Shown here: piece after piece, positions 1-6,994 of the stretch | How positions within the stretch are numbered: position 1 is the first letter of the stretch | Layout of the letters: the number at the start of each line of letters is the position of its first letter | From: Pseudobacteriovorax antillogorgiicola | GTDB lineage: Bacteria > Bdellovibrionota_B > Oligoflexia > Oligoflexales > RGVZ01 | Length of the DNA: 17,578 nucleotides | Direction of reading: 5' to 3' | NCBI GenBank assembly: GCA_945897695.1 | Contig: CAMDGW010000027.1 | Span: 1-17,578, forward strand | Position numbers and translations under genes: made by a program | Notes under the pieces: model-generated | The model's input: only the letters and a program-made list of their open reading frames with translations | Told to the model about the DNA's origin: nothing | Databases searched by the model: none

Positions 1-2
1 TT

Positions 3-602
3 AGTGACGCGCGTCATCCAGTGGCGTGGACTGTTAAAGACAGTATCAATGGCGTAGAGGTTCCTGCTGATTGGGATCTTAAGGTCCTCACATTTACTCC
101 AGACCAGGTGATTGAGGGTCGTGTGGTTGTCGTGAACGTGGATTTTGGCGCGAAGTCTGCGAAGCGTACCGTTGATTTACCAGATGAGCGAATTGACGAC
201 CAACTAACGATTTTGGCTGATGCGAAGTCAGACGTGTGCGAAGCCGTGCCAAGCCAGGCAGTATCATCTGCCGCTCTTGCTGATGATGAAGGAAAAGATA
301 AGCCTTGGAAATCTCGCTACAAGGGGCGTGAAGTTTCGATGAAGTGTCAAGATGGAGTTGAGTACGCCGAGCTGAAGGTTGAGTATCGACACGAGGTTTC
401 ACGTACTAATAAGTTTGTTGTAAAACTCCCGCCTGGTGTTGAGCCAGACGACCCAATGCTTGGGTGGAAGGTTTATGTGGATGGCAAATTGATAACGGGA
501 TTTAAGCGGGTTGGTTCAGAGGTCGAATTAGAGGACGATCTCCTGCCACCAGAAACAAGAGTCGATGTTGAAGTGATTACTTACAGTCGCTTTGAAAAAT
601 AA
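3..602 (+). CDS. Unrecognised beta-rich protein, C-terminal part (open at left edge)
   Basis: I do not recognise this protein. The frame is open to the left edge of the window. The first possible start, GTG at 21, has no Shine-Dalgarno sequence in the 20 bases before it, so this is most likely the C-terminal ~199 residues of a longer gene. What remains is soluble and acidic, with no membrane segment or signal peptide. Two stretches rich in alternating hydrophobic residues (about residues 14-60 and 125-193, counting from the GTG) look like beta-sandwich modules. They are joined by a charged, low-complexity linker around residues 78-105. Two cysteines (in SDVCEA and SMKCQD) lie in the middle. 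A strong intrinsic terminator follows, so the gene ends its transcription unit. No function is proposed. That it is a real gene is fairly sure from its length and its position before a terminator. Confidence 0.6.
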   Translation, partial: SDARHPVAWTVKDSINGVEVPADWDLKVLTFTPDQVIEGRVVVVNVDFGAKSAKRTVDLPDERIDDQLTILADAKSDVCEAVPSQAVSSAALADDEGKDKPWKSRYKGREVSMKCQDGVEYAELKVEYRHEVSRTNKFVVKLPPGVEPDDPMLGWKVYVDGKLITGFKRVGSEVELEDDLLPPETRVDVEVITYSRFEK

Positions 603-628
603 TAAGATTCAGTATTTTCAGGCGCATA

Positions 629-660
629 CCAAAGATCGGTGACTCAGATCTTTGGTTTTC
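629..660 (+). terminator. Rho-independent terminator after the first gene
   Basis: A perfect 9-bp inverted repeat (CCAAAGATC at 629-637, GATCTTTGG at 647-655) with a 9-nt loop is followed at once by TTTTC. It lies 27 bases after the stop codon of the upstream gene. This is a classic intrinsic terminator for plus-strand transcription and separates that gene from the flippase-like gene at 722. Confidence 0.85.
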
Positions 661-675
661 CTGCTACAAATTCCA

Positions 676-684
676 TGCTATAAC
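676..684 (+). promoter_or_regulatory. Candidate extended -10 element for the flippase-like gene
   Basis: TGCTATAAC matches an extended -10 (TGn plus TATAAC, 5 of 6 to TATAAT) about 38 bases before the GTG start. It sits just after the preceding terminator, where a promoter would be expected. No convincing -35 box is seen 16-18 bases upstream, so the call rests on the extended -10 and the context only. Confidence 0.3.
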
Positions 685-721
685 CTGTCACTTCTTCATT
701 AGCGCAAGGGTTTAAAGACAG

Positions 722-1741
722 GTGCAGGTACTAAACAAAGGACGATTGATCAATCTGATAAAAATCGCAGTGGTGGCGGGACTGTTGTGGTGGATGGTTT
801 CATCCGGCAAACTTTCGTTATCGCAAATGTCAGTTTTTATCAGTCGGCCCGACGTGATAGCCGTTGGTATTTTGGTTTGGTTTATTGGCCCTGTTTGTCT
901 AGGTACCTGGCGTTGGTGGTTACTAATGCGGGGGGCTGGACTTAAATGCAGCTATTTCCGCGCTTTAAAATTACAGTTAGTTGGATTTTTCTTTAACACG
1001 GCGATGCCCGGCGCTGTCGGTGGCGATATTGTTAAGGCTATTTACATTATGCGGGATCAAGACGTGCCAAGCGGCAAGACGCCGGCCTTGCTCAGTGTTC
1101 TGCTTGACCGAATTATTGGACTTATTGGTCTTTTCGTCATGGGCGTCGTTGCGGCAGGATTTTCTTACGATAAACTCGTGGCATCGCCGGTGACCAAGAG
1201 CCTTCTTATGGGGTTGGCTGCTGTTGTTGCGGGCAGTCTTGTTTTTCTTTCTATTGTGTTTATTCCCTGGCGTGACAACAGGGATCCAGTTCATAGATTT
1301 CTATCTCTTCGGCTGCCTATCTTCCCTCTGCTTCGGCGAATTTACGATGCACTTAGAGCATACAAAGAACGCCCATTTATTATCTTCTCCACGATTTTAA
1401 TCTCAGTCGCCATTCAGATGATCTTTTTAGGATACATGGGATTTCTAGGACGAGTTCTTTATGGTTCCCAGGAATTTGATGTAAGTCTTTTAGCACCCAT
1501 ATTCCCGTTTGGCATCCTGATCACGGCCATACCGCTGGCTCCAGGTGGGCTTGGCGTTGGGCATGCTGCCTTTGACAAGTTATTTGCAATGGTTGGCCTT
1601 CCTGGTGGGGCAAACGTATTTAACGTCTACGTGCTTTCACAACTCGTGATGAACCTCTTTGGTATTATCCCTTATCTTTCGATGAAAACAGCGCCAGCTG
1701 CTGTGAGTGTCGGAAAAACGCCAGCGCTACAATCAGAGTAA
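722..1741 (+). CDS. YbhN/UPF0104-family flippase-like integral membrane protein
   Basis: This is a 339-residue polytopic membrane protein of the lysylphosphatidylglycerol-synthase transmembrane-region family (UPF0104, related to YbhN, AglD and the membrane half of MprF). Hallmarks seen: the PGxxGGD motif (MPGAVGGD, residues 95-102) followed by a basic residue, LDRIIGL at 128-134, and the late PLAPGGLGVGHAAF motif at 271-284. About seven or eight hydrophobic segments span the chain. There is no catalytic aminoacyl-transferase domain. Family members are thought to move or transfer lipid or lipid-linked glycan; the substrate cannot be read from sequence. The GTG start is supported by AAGGG (706-710) and by the N-terminal positive residues before the first hydrophobic helix. 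The hydrolase gene follows 59 bases downstream on the same strand with no terminator, so the two may be co-transcribed. Confidence 0.85.
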   Translation: MQVLNKGRLINLIKIAVVAGLLWWMVSSGKLSLSQMSVFISRPDVIAVGILVWFIGPVCLGTWRWWLLMRGAGLKCSYFRALKLQLVGFFFNTAMPGAVGGDIVKAIYIMRDQDVPSGKTPALLSVLLDRIIGLIGLFVMGVVAAGFSYDKLVASPVTKSLLMGLAAVVAGSLVFLSIVFIPWRDNRDPVHRFLSLRLPIFPLLRRIYDALRAYKERPFIIFSTILISVAIQMIFLGYMGFLGRVLYGSQEFDVSLLAPIFPFGILITAIPLAPGGLGVGHAAFDKLFAMVGLPGGANVFNVYVLSQLVMNLFGIIPYLSMKTAPAAVSVGKTPALQSE

Positions 1742-1800
1742 ACTTTTTTTCAGAGCCAGCTAGAAGACTTACAGAAAACATAAGAAAGTAGCATGTCAAC

Positions 1801-2583
1801 ATGGCAGTGATGACTCAAGACGGTGCCGAAATTTATTTTGAAGATGTCAACGCAGATAGTTCTAAAGTGGTCACTTTGGTGAATGGCCATACCCGCTCAA
1901 GCTCAGACTTCCGAATGATGTCTCGCATCCTGGGCGAAGCTGGCTTTCGAGTGCTGGCATTAGATAATCGTGGCGCGGGCAAGAGTAAGGTGACACGAGC
2001 TTTTTCTATTGAAGATCTCTGCAATGATGTTGTAGCGCTTTGGGATCAGCTGGGTATCAGGAACTCCAGTCTTCTTGGAATTTCCATGGGTGGTTTTATT
2101 TCCCAAGGAGTAGCAATTAAATTTCCAAACCGCGTTGAAAAGCTAGTCTTAGTTTCCACGGCTCCAGAAGAGCGATTTATTAATCCGGTTGGTGGAGGCT
2201 GGATTAGTGAGGGTACAAAACTCGAAGAAAGGATGCGTACCTATTTTGCTCCAGGATTTGTCGAGCGAAACCCAGTGCTATTCAAAACAATGGTGACACA
2301 AATCAGGCAATCAATAGAAGGAACCGACTTCTCGCAGCGATCTGATATGCAGCGCGCAGCTTTGCGCGGTGCAGGTTGGCACAAAGACCTTGGCAAGATC
2401 GAGGCACCAACACTAATTATCCACGGGAAAGAAGATCTTGTGATTGACTTAGAAGGCGCCGAAAAACTAAGGGAGTCCATCGTGGACTCCCAGCTAATCA
2501 TCATACCGTCCGCCGGTCATTTGCTACTGGCTGAAGCTCCTAAAGAGCTTTACCGAATCGTTCAACAATTTTTGTCTAAATAG
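1801..2583 (+). CDS. Alpha/beta-hydrolase fold protein
   Basis: This is a 260-residue single-domain alpha/beta hydrolase, close to the usual family length. The full catalytic triad is visible: nucleophile Ser95 in GISMGG (93-98), acid Asp212 in HGKEDLV, and His240 in SAGHLL. The oxyanion region is NGHTRSS (28-34) rather than the usual HGxxG. DNRGAGKS (55-62) is the typical strand-4 loop. The overall pattern resembles 3-oxoadipate enol-lactonase, esterase and haloperoxidase-like enzymes, but the substrate is not predictable. There is no signal peptide, so it is probably cytoplasmic. The Shine-Dalgarno is weak (AAGAAAG near 1782-1788), which would suit expression together with the upstream gene. 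Its last 8 bases overlap the end of the convergent minus-strand operon, and a hairpin at 2471-2491 inside it seems to serve that operon. Confidence 0.9.
   Translation: MAVMTQDGAEIYFEDVNADSSKVVTLVNGHTRSSSDFRMMSRILGEAGFRVLALDNRGAGKSKVTRAFSIEDLCNDVVALWDQLGIRNSSLLGISMGGFISQGVAIKFPNRVEKLVLVSTAPEERFINPVGGGWISEGTKLEERMRTYFAPGFVERNPVLFKTMVTQIRQSIEGTDFSQRSDMQRAALRGAGWHKDLGKIEAPTLIIHGKEDLVIDLEGAEKLRESIVDSQLIIIPSAGHLLLAEAPKELYRIVQQFLSK
2461..2491 (-). terminator. Probable terminator of the flagellar operon, inside the opposite-strand hydrolase gene
   Basis: A perfect 9-bp inverted repeat (GGGAGTCCA at 2471-2479, TGGACTCCC at 2483-2491) has a 3-nt loop. Read on the minus strand, the hairpin is followed immediately by TTAGTTTTTC, a T-rich tract. 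On the plus strand no T tract follows. This makes it a plausible rho-independent terminator about 85 bases beyond the stop codon of the last minus-strand gene, embedded in the coding sequence of the convergent hydrolase. Confidence 0.6.
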
Positions 2584-3166
2584 TTCCAGACACAATTCTT
2601 ACTTCTTGCTCGCTTACACCGAGGTCTGAAGCAATTTTCTCCGTAGTAAGTCCCCTGGCTAGCATCGCCCGGATATCCTGATAGCGCCGAGCTTGGAGCT
2701 CGTCCACAATATCCTCCCATGAGCCGCCAGCTTGAAGTAGTCGAGCTGCGTTTTCGGAACGAGTCACAAGTCTTGAAAGAATTTCGCGTTCTTGTTTTGC
2801 ATCTTTTGCAAGCTGAGCAATGTATCGCTGTTTTTCGTTGAGTGCATTCATGGGCCCGTCGAGCTTTTGGGAGATGGTGCCGATGATGGACTCAACCTCT
2901 CTTGTGATATCACCTAGGCCATGGCGAACTTCCTGTTCGGCTTCAGTTGCAAGAACCTGCATTTGTTCCTTCATGCCCTTGACCTGGTTTTGTGTCGACA
3001 GCAGCTCGTCGCGGATCTGTGCTCGGAGTTCGAGTAACATCGAACGCTCTTCGGTCAGCTCACGAACAACTTCATGATGAGCAGACTGGCGGCGCTGGAG
3101 CCTGATATAAGCAAAAATAAGAAACATGTCTGCAGCTATAAGTAGGGAAAGAATCGCCAAGACCAT
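2576..3166 (-). CDS. DUF2802-like membrane-anchored coiled-coil protein with HTH-like C-terminus
   Basis: This 196-residue protein is the last gene of the flagellar operon. Seen directly: one N-terminal membrane helix (residues 2-22), a long charged heptad-like coiled coil (about 28-145), and a C-terminal helix-turn-helix-like segment (about 162-194: RGLTTEKIASDLGVSEQEVR). This architecture resembles DUF2802 proteins found beside flagellar and chemotaxis genes in gammaproteobacteria; that family assignment is from memory and tentative. The strong AGGAGG site (3174-3179) lies inside the end of the PilZ-like gene, and only 2 bases separate the two genes, so translation is probably coupled. The HTH-like end could be a protein-binding helical bundle rather than a DNA-binding one, since the chain is membrane-tethered. 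Its stop overlaps the convergent hydrolase by 8 nt. Confidence 0.75.
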   Translation of the reverse strand: MVLAILSLLIAADMFLIFAYIRLQRRQSAHHEVVRELTEERSMLLELRAQIRDELLSTQNQVKGMKEQMQVLATEAEQEVRHGLGDITREVESIIGTISQKLDGPMNALNEKQRYIAQLAKDAKQEREILSRLVTRSENAARLLQAGGSWEDIVDELQARRYQDIRAMLARGLTTEKIASDLGVSEQEVRIVSGTI

Positions 3167-3168
3167 TT

Positions 3169-3654
3169 TCAGCCCTCCTGAAGGTAGCTCTTCAGCACTA
3201 GCTCGTCAGTTTCATCAATGCTCACGGTTTGCACTGTCACGATTTTCTTTTTGCCGCGTCGACCAACGTCCTCGACGCTTACCACTTTGGCTAGAATTGG
3301 AAAGCGCGCAGGTTGATCAATGCGTCGATATTGTACAAATCTGAGCTTGCGCTGCCAATAATCAGGGATATCTAATTGGATCCGCAACAGAGTCCCAGGG
3401 GCATAAGGCGTGGTTGTTTGAAATTCAATACCGTGCGGGCTTATATGAAGGCTTTGGGTCGCCTCAAGGGAAGAATCATCTGCTGAAATGCTATAAGTCC
3501 CATAGCGCATGGACACTTTGCGAGTGCTTCTGGGGTACTTTTTGATGAGTGATGCATCAAATTTACCCGAGGTTGCGGGCTCACTAGGTTTGACGCTTGT
3601 TGCGACATCATGAATCTTCTGGGTGTCATTAGCGGATTGAAGGTCTGTAGTCAT
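3169..3654 (-). CDS. PilZ-like domain protein with degenerate c-di-GMP motif
   Basis: A 161-residue protein. The start at 3654 is chosen because it has AAAGGGG about 8 bases upstream; an in-frame ATG further upstream (3783) would lie deep inside cheY and is rejected. Residues 1-38 are a polar, disordered leader. Residues ~40-150 look like a PilZ beta-barrel: basic segment YPRSTRKVSMR (40-50), then SLHISPHGIEF (68-78) in place of the usual (D/N)xSxxG, then GTLLRIQLDIP and strands to the end. His70 stands where Asp or Asn normally sits, and the arginines are spaced RxxR/RxxxxR instead of RxxxR, so c-di-GMP binding is uncertain. In flagellar settings PilZ proteins tune motor output; here it sits 22 bases after cheY and is coupled to the DUF2802-like gene. 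Confidence 0.75.
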   Translation of the reverse strand: MTTDLQSANDTQKIHDVATSVKPSEPATSGKFDASLIKKYPRSTRKVSMRYGTYSISADDSSLEATQSLHISPHGIEFQTTTPYAPGTLLRIQLDIPDYWQRKLRFVQYRRIDQPARFPILAKVVSVEDVGRRGKKKIVTVQTVSIDETDELVLKSYLQEG

Positions 3655-3676
3655 AATTAACGCCCCTTTGAGTGAA

Positions 3677-4078
3677 TTACCCAGCTTTTTTCGCAGCAAA
3701 TACTTTTGACAGTTTCTCCTGAAGCGTGGCACCAGTAAAAGGCTTGACAATGTAATTGCTAACGCCGTTTTTGACCGCTTCAATGATGTTCTCTTTTTCG
3801 GATTCAGCCGTAACCATCAAAAAAGGCAGATGTTTAAAACGTGCATCCGCACGAACCGCCTTTAAAAACTCAAGGCCGGTCATGTTAGGCATGTTCCAGT
3901 CGCTGACGATGAATTCAATGTCTGGAGTTGTTTCAAGCATCCTTATAGCTTGTTGGCCGTCTTCGGCTTCAACAAAGTTTGAGTACCCATTTTGACGCAT
4001 GAGAGTTTTTACAATGCGTCTCATGGTTGGAAAATCATCCACAACCAAAATTTTCATGTCGGGGCGGCCCAGAGCCAT
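3677..4078 (-). CDS. cheY: CheY-like single-domain response regulator
   Basis: This 133-residue receiver domain has no output domain, the form that binds FliM to switch flagellar rotation. All key residues are present: acidic pair Asp14-Asp15, phospho-acceptor Asp60 (SDWNMPNMTG), Thr90 and Lys112 (VKPF). All are shifted by three from the E. coli CheY positions 12/13, 57, 87 and 109. Three in-frame ATGs are possible (4087, 4078, 4057). AGGAG touches the first ATG directly but is 9 bases from the second, so 4078 is preferred. The gene follows fliA by 39 bases and precedes a PilZ-like gene. No cheA, cheZ or other chemotaxis gene lies in the window, so the kinase and phosphatase must be elsewhere. 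Confidence 0.93.
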   Translation of the reverse strand: MALGRPDMKILVVDDFPTMRRIVKTLMRQNGYSNFVEAEDGQQAIRMLETTPDIEFIVSDWNMPNMTGLEFLKAVRADARFKHLPFLMVTAESEKENIIEAVKNGVSNYIVKPFTGATLQEKLSKVFAAKKAG

Positions 4079-4087
4079 GGCTTTCAT

Positions 4088-4092
4088 CTCCT
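4088..4092 (-). promoter_or_regulatory. Ribosome binding site that decides the cheY start
   Basis: AGGAG on the minus strand abuts the ATG at 4087 with no spacer, too close for initiation there. It stands 9 bases from the ATG at 4078, a normal spacing. It therefore favours 4078 as the cheY start. Confidence 0.6.
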
Positions 4093-4117
4093 ATTGTCTT
4101 AAGACGACGCTTATATC

Positions 4118-4876
4118 TCAGTCGGAAAGTATCGCACGGTGTTTCTTAAGTTTCTCGATCGCTTGCGTGTGAAGCTGACTGACGCGGGACTCGGTAACTT
4201 CTAGGATGCGACCAATCTCTTTTAGGTTCAGATCTTCGAAATAATATAGCTGAAGAACGAGCTTTTGCTTCTCCGGCAATTCATCAATGTGTTTCCGAAG
4301 AAGGTCACGAGCAGAGGCATTGCGAAGCTGAGCAAACGGGTTTTTTGAATTTGGATTCTCTAGGGACTCGAGCAAACTTCGGCGCTCGGTATTGCCATTT
4401 GTACCGCCAAAATCATCGATAGAAAGAAGCTGCACACCTTTGACCTTTGCATTCATATCAAAGAATTCTTCGATGGGCATGCCCAGGGCTTGGCTTAATT
4501 CGTCATCCGTAGCTTTCCGGCCAAACTTCTGTTCGAGATCAGCGGCCATCCTGTCAAGACGCTTGGCTTTGTCTCTCACGGATCGAGGAACCCAATCTTG
4601 GCTTCTCAATTCGTCAAGGATAGCGCCGCGGATGCGGAACTCTGCATAGGTTTTAAATTTGTTGTCCCGGCTTGGGTCATACTTATCGATGGCATCCATC
4701 AGGCCGATCACACCGGAGCTGATAAGATCTTCGATATCAATGTTGCTTGGTAGACGAGACGCTATTCTCTGCGCGACAAAGCGAATCAGTGGAGAGTAAT
4801 CCATGATTAGCTGATCACGCAATTTACCGTCAACTGCCGAGTTCTCTTGCTTGTACTTTTTTACGATCGATTTCAT
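4118..4876 (-). CDS. fliA: Flagellar sigma factor sigma-28 (FliA)
   Basis: A 252-residue group 3 sigma factor that directs RNA polymerase to late flagellar and chemotaxis promoters. Region 2 lies at about residues 24-92 (RFVAQRIASRLP, the ED-LISSGVIGLMDAIDKYDP core, then TYAEFRIRGAILDELRSQDW, the typical FliA signature). Region 3 is at ~94-170. Region 4, with its helix-turn-helix, is at ~185-247 (NLKEIGRILEVTESRVSQLH). Length and motifs are typical for the family. GAGG lies about 10 bases before the ATG. It follows flhG by 56 bases and precedes cheY by 39, the same neighbourhood as in polar-flagellate gammaproteobacteria. The anti-sigma factor FlgM is not in the window. Confidence 0.95.
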   Translation of the reverse strand: MKSIVKKYKQENSAVDGKLRDQLIMDYSPLIRFVAQRIASRLPSNIDIEDLISSGVIGLMDAIDKYDPSRDNKFKTYAEFRIRGAILDELRSQDWVPRSVRDKAKRLDRMAADLEQKFGRKATDDELSQALGMPIEEFFDMNAKVKGVQLLSIDDFGGTNGNTERRSLLESLENPNSKNPFAQLRNASARDLLRKHIDELPEKQKLVLQLYYFEDLNLKEIGRILEVTESRVSQLHTQAIEKLKKHRAILSD

Positions 4877-4932
4877 CGAGAGGGCCTCAAATGATTACAG
4901 AGATTATTCTACCGCAAAGGAACTCGAACATG

Positions 4933-5766
4933 TTATGGGTCAAGAAATTGACGCTCACCGATAGGGGTCGCCATTGCATCCCAGACTCGCCCCAACCCGC
5001 CGGAACTATCTGAGAAATTGCCACTGTTTATCAATTGTAAAACCTTGCACCATGCTTGCCCCCAGCCCTGCCCGCAGATGGAAGCCATGGCATTATCAGA
5101 GCCAACTCGACGAGCGAGTACGGCTCGAATGAGGTTTGTGTCGGTTTCGACTGAGCCCGCAAAATGAACCGTACTGCCACAATAAAGCTTAGCAACGTCT
5201 GCAATCCGCATCGCTATCCTTAGACCTTCATCCTTATTAATCGTCTGGTTGATCACCAGGGCGCACTCATGACGATCGTGCTCTTCGGCCATGACTTTAA
5301 TCATTGCATACGCATCTGTGATTGAGTGAGGTTCAGGTGTCGTGATCACCACAAAAATGTCACTAACTGAATTCAGCGAAAGTACTGATTCAGAAATTCC
5401 AGCGCCAGTATCGATAAAAACATAATCATACAAATCAGGAAGGCGTGAAAGCTCGTGTACAAGAAAGCTTCTACTAACCGGTGACATGTTGGCTAGCCTT
5501 GCAATTCCAGTGCCTGAAGAGATGACATCCACTCCTATCTTTGTTTGTGACACAATATCCGATATCGAGGCATGCCCTTCCAAGACATCCTTAAGTGTGC
5601 CTTTAACTTCAAGACCCATAACGACATCAACGTTCGACAGACCTAAATCTCCGTCTACAATGAGAACTTTGGCGCCAGATTTAACGGCAGCAAGCGCCAT
5701 ATTGATGGTTGACATGGTTTTCCCAACCCCACCTTTTCCACTTGTGACAGCAATGATTTTTCCCAT
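4933..5766 (-). CDS. flhG: FlhG/FleN MinD-like ATPase, flagellar number regulator
   Basis: A 277-residue MinD/ParA-type ATPase that limits flagellar number and works with FlhF at the cell pole. The deviant Walker A GKGGVGKT is at residues 10-17 with the signature Lys11. The switch I region follows as VDGDLGLSNVD (37-47), switch II as DTGAG (119-123), and the MinD-type TTPEPHSITDAY (142-153) is present. The Walker motif begins ten residues from the start. An in-frame stop lies 12 bases upstream and a good AGGGAG site 9 bases from the ATG. The N-terminal DQAxxLR helix that activates FlhF GTPase in many FlhG proteins is therefore absent. The tail (residues 245-277) is not obviously an amphipathic membrane helix. 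It starts 31 bases after flhF. Confidence 0.92.
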   Translation of the reverse strand: MGKIIAVTSGKGGVGKTMSTINMALAAVKSGAKVLIVDGDLGLSNVDVVMGLEVKGTLKDVLEGHASISDIVSQTKIGVDVISSGTGIARLANMSPVSRSFLVHELSRLPDLYDYVFIDTGAGISESVLSLNSVSDIFVVITTPEPHSITDAYAMIKVMAEEHDRHECALVINQTINKDEGLRIAMRIADVAKLYCGSTVHFAGSVETDTNLIRAVLARRVGSDNAMASICGQGWGQAWCKVLQLINSGNFSDSSGGLGRVWDAMATPIGERQFLDP

Positions 5767-5797
5767 GTTCTGGTCTCCCTACCGGCGTCAGACAAAA

Positions 5798-6970
5798 TTA
5801 AAAATCTGTGTTGAGAATTTGCTCTATGATCCCTTCGCGCGAGGCTCGCTCAGGATTGTCACTTGGTACGTGAGACCATGATAACCAGCTCACCGGGAGG
5901 GACCACTTACTTGAGATGTTAAAAATGTCACCCCAAGACGGAATTTCATCAAGCTTCGTAAAGGCCACACTTGAGACGCCAATCGCACTAAAGTGACGTA
6001 TCGTTCGGTCTAGGAGCGCAGGCTTTTCTGCTGCGCTGAGTGCTACGTGAAATTCCAAGGCAAGACCTTGGTTTTTGATGAGTTCAAGCTCAACAAGGCT
6101 TGATGTGTCCACGGGGTTTCGACCAGCGGTGTCGACCAGCAAAAGGTCGGTGTTTCGACACTTCAATATTGTGGGCTTTAGTTCTTCGGCGCGGGCAATG
6201 GTAAAGTGGTCAATTCCGAGAATTTTACTATAGATCTTTGTTTGCTCACTGGCGCCAAGCTTTTCGGGATCCCAGCTTAGAATTGCTACTCGATGTTTAT
6301 CTTTCTTGGCGATGGCTGTCGCGATTTTAGAAAGCAGCGTACTTTTTCCAGCCCCTGGAGTTCCAAGCATCACGTGTACGCTGGTCATGCCCGCCGAATT
6401 ATTCCATTTTGGAGCAATTTTAAGACGCTTCATCATCCATCTAATTAGTTGATCTCGGTAATATGCTTCAATATTATCTCCGGGAAGCTTTGTGATGTCT
6501 TGTGGTCCGGGTAGCGACGATAAGTGTCGCATCATCTCGGCGATGATTGCGGGATCAATGCCAGCTGCTTTAACAGTTCGCTCAATTGCAAATAAATGGC
6601 CTGGTACGTTGGAAGATAATTTCTGATCTTTCATAAGATCTAGAACAAGATTTTTTACTTCATGGAGTGCCCCTTCTAGAAGGCGCACCTGCCTTGCTGA
6701 GGCTACCTGTTCGGAGAGTGAACTTATTTTGTTTGAAAGCTCTTGATCGTTGGCTCTTCCAATAAGATCATTTCGCTGATTTGGATTTGCTTCAGCTCCG
6801 GGTTTCGATGACACAGAGGCCGCAGCAGTTACCTCGTAAAGTTTTGGCATCCCGCTATCACTGGCAGGTAATTCCTTGGTCGAAAGAATGACAGCATTTA
6901 CGCCGAGCTCCCGCTTAACGGCAGCAACAGCATCGCGCATGGTTGTGGCTTCGAATTTTCTTACTTGCAT
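5798..6970 (-). CDS. flhF: FlhF, SRP-type GTPase for polar flagellar placement
   Basis: A 390-residue protein with the FlhF plan: a basic N-terminal domain (MQVRKFEATTMRDAVAAVKR, then the conserved ELGxxAVILSTKE, residues 1-33), a variable linker to about 90, a helical N domain (~95-190) and an SRP-like GTPase domain (~195-390). P-loop GTPGAGKST is at 203-211, DTAGR at 280-284 and TKLDE at 338-342. Motif II, normally TTDxYRIGAxEQ, reads SWDPEKLGASEQ (232-243), so the Arg of the SRP-type DTFR/DxYR motif is Lys237. The closing motif (usually GQxVPxD) reads SHVPSD. FlhF recruits early basal-body parts to the pole. It lies between flhA (24-base gap) and flhG (31-base gap). The ATG is preceded by a run of Gs (AAGGGGGG) about 5 bases away. 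Confidence 0.93.
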   Translation of the reverse strand: MQVRKFEATTMRDAVAAVKRELGVNAVILSTKELPASDSGMPKLYEVTAAASVSSKPGAEANPNQRNDLIGRANDQELSNKISSLSEQVASARQVRLLEGALHEVKNLVLDLMKDQKLSSNVPGHLFAIERTVKAAGIDPAIIAEMMRHLSSLPGPQDITKLPGDNIEAYYRDQLIRWMMKRLKIAPKWNNSAGMTSVHVMLGTPGAGKSTLLSKIATAIAKKDKHRVAILSWDPEKLGASEQTKIYSKILGIDHFTIARAEELKPTILKCRNTDLLLVDTAGRNPVDTSSLVELELIKNQGLALEFHVALSAAEKPALLDRTIRHFSAIGVSSVAFTKLDEIPSWGDIFNISSKWSLPVSWLSWSHVPSDNPERASREGIIEQILNTDF

Positions 6971-6994
6971 TTAGCCCCCCTTAATAGACATCTC

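Noticed and set aside
3655..3783. Longer start for the PilZ-like gene (ATG at 3783)
   Set aside because: It would overlap cheY by over 100 bases and adds a basic leader with no ribosome binding site; ATG at 3654 has AAAGGGG in place.
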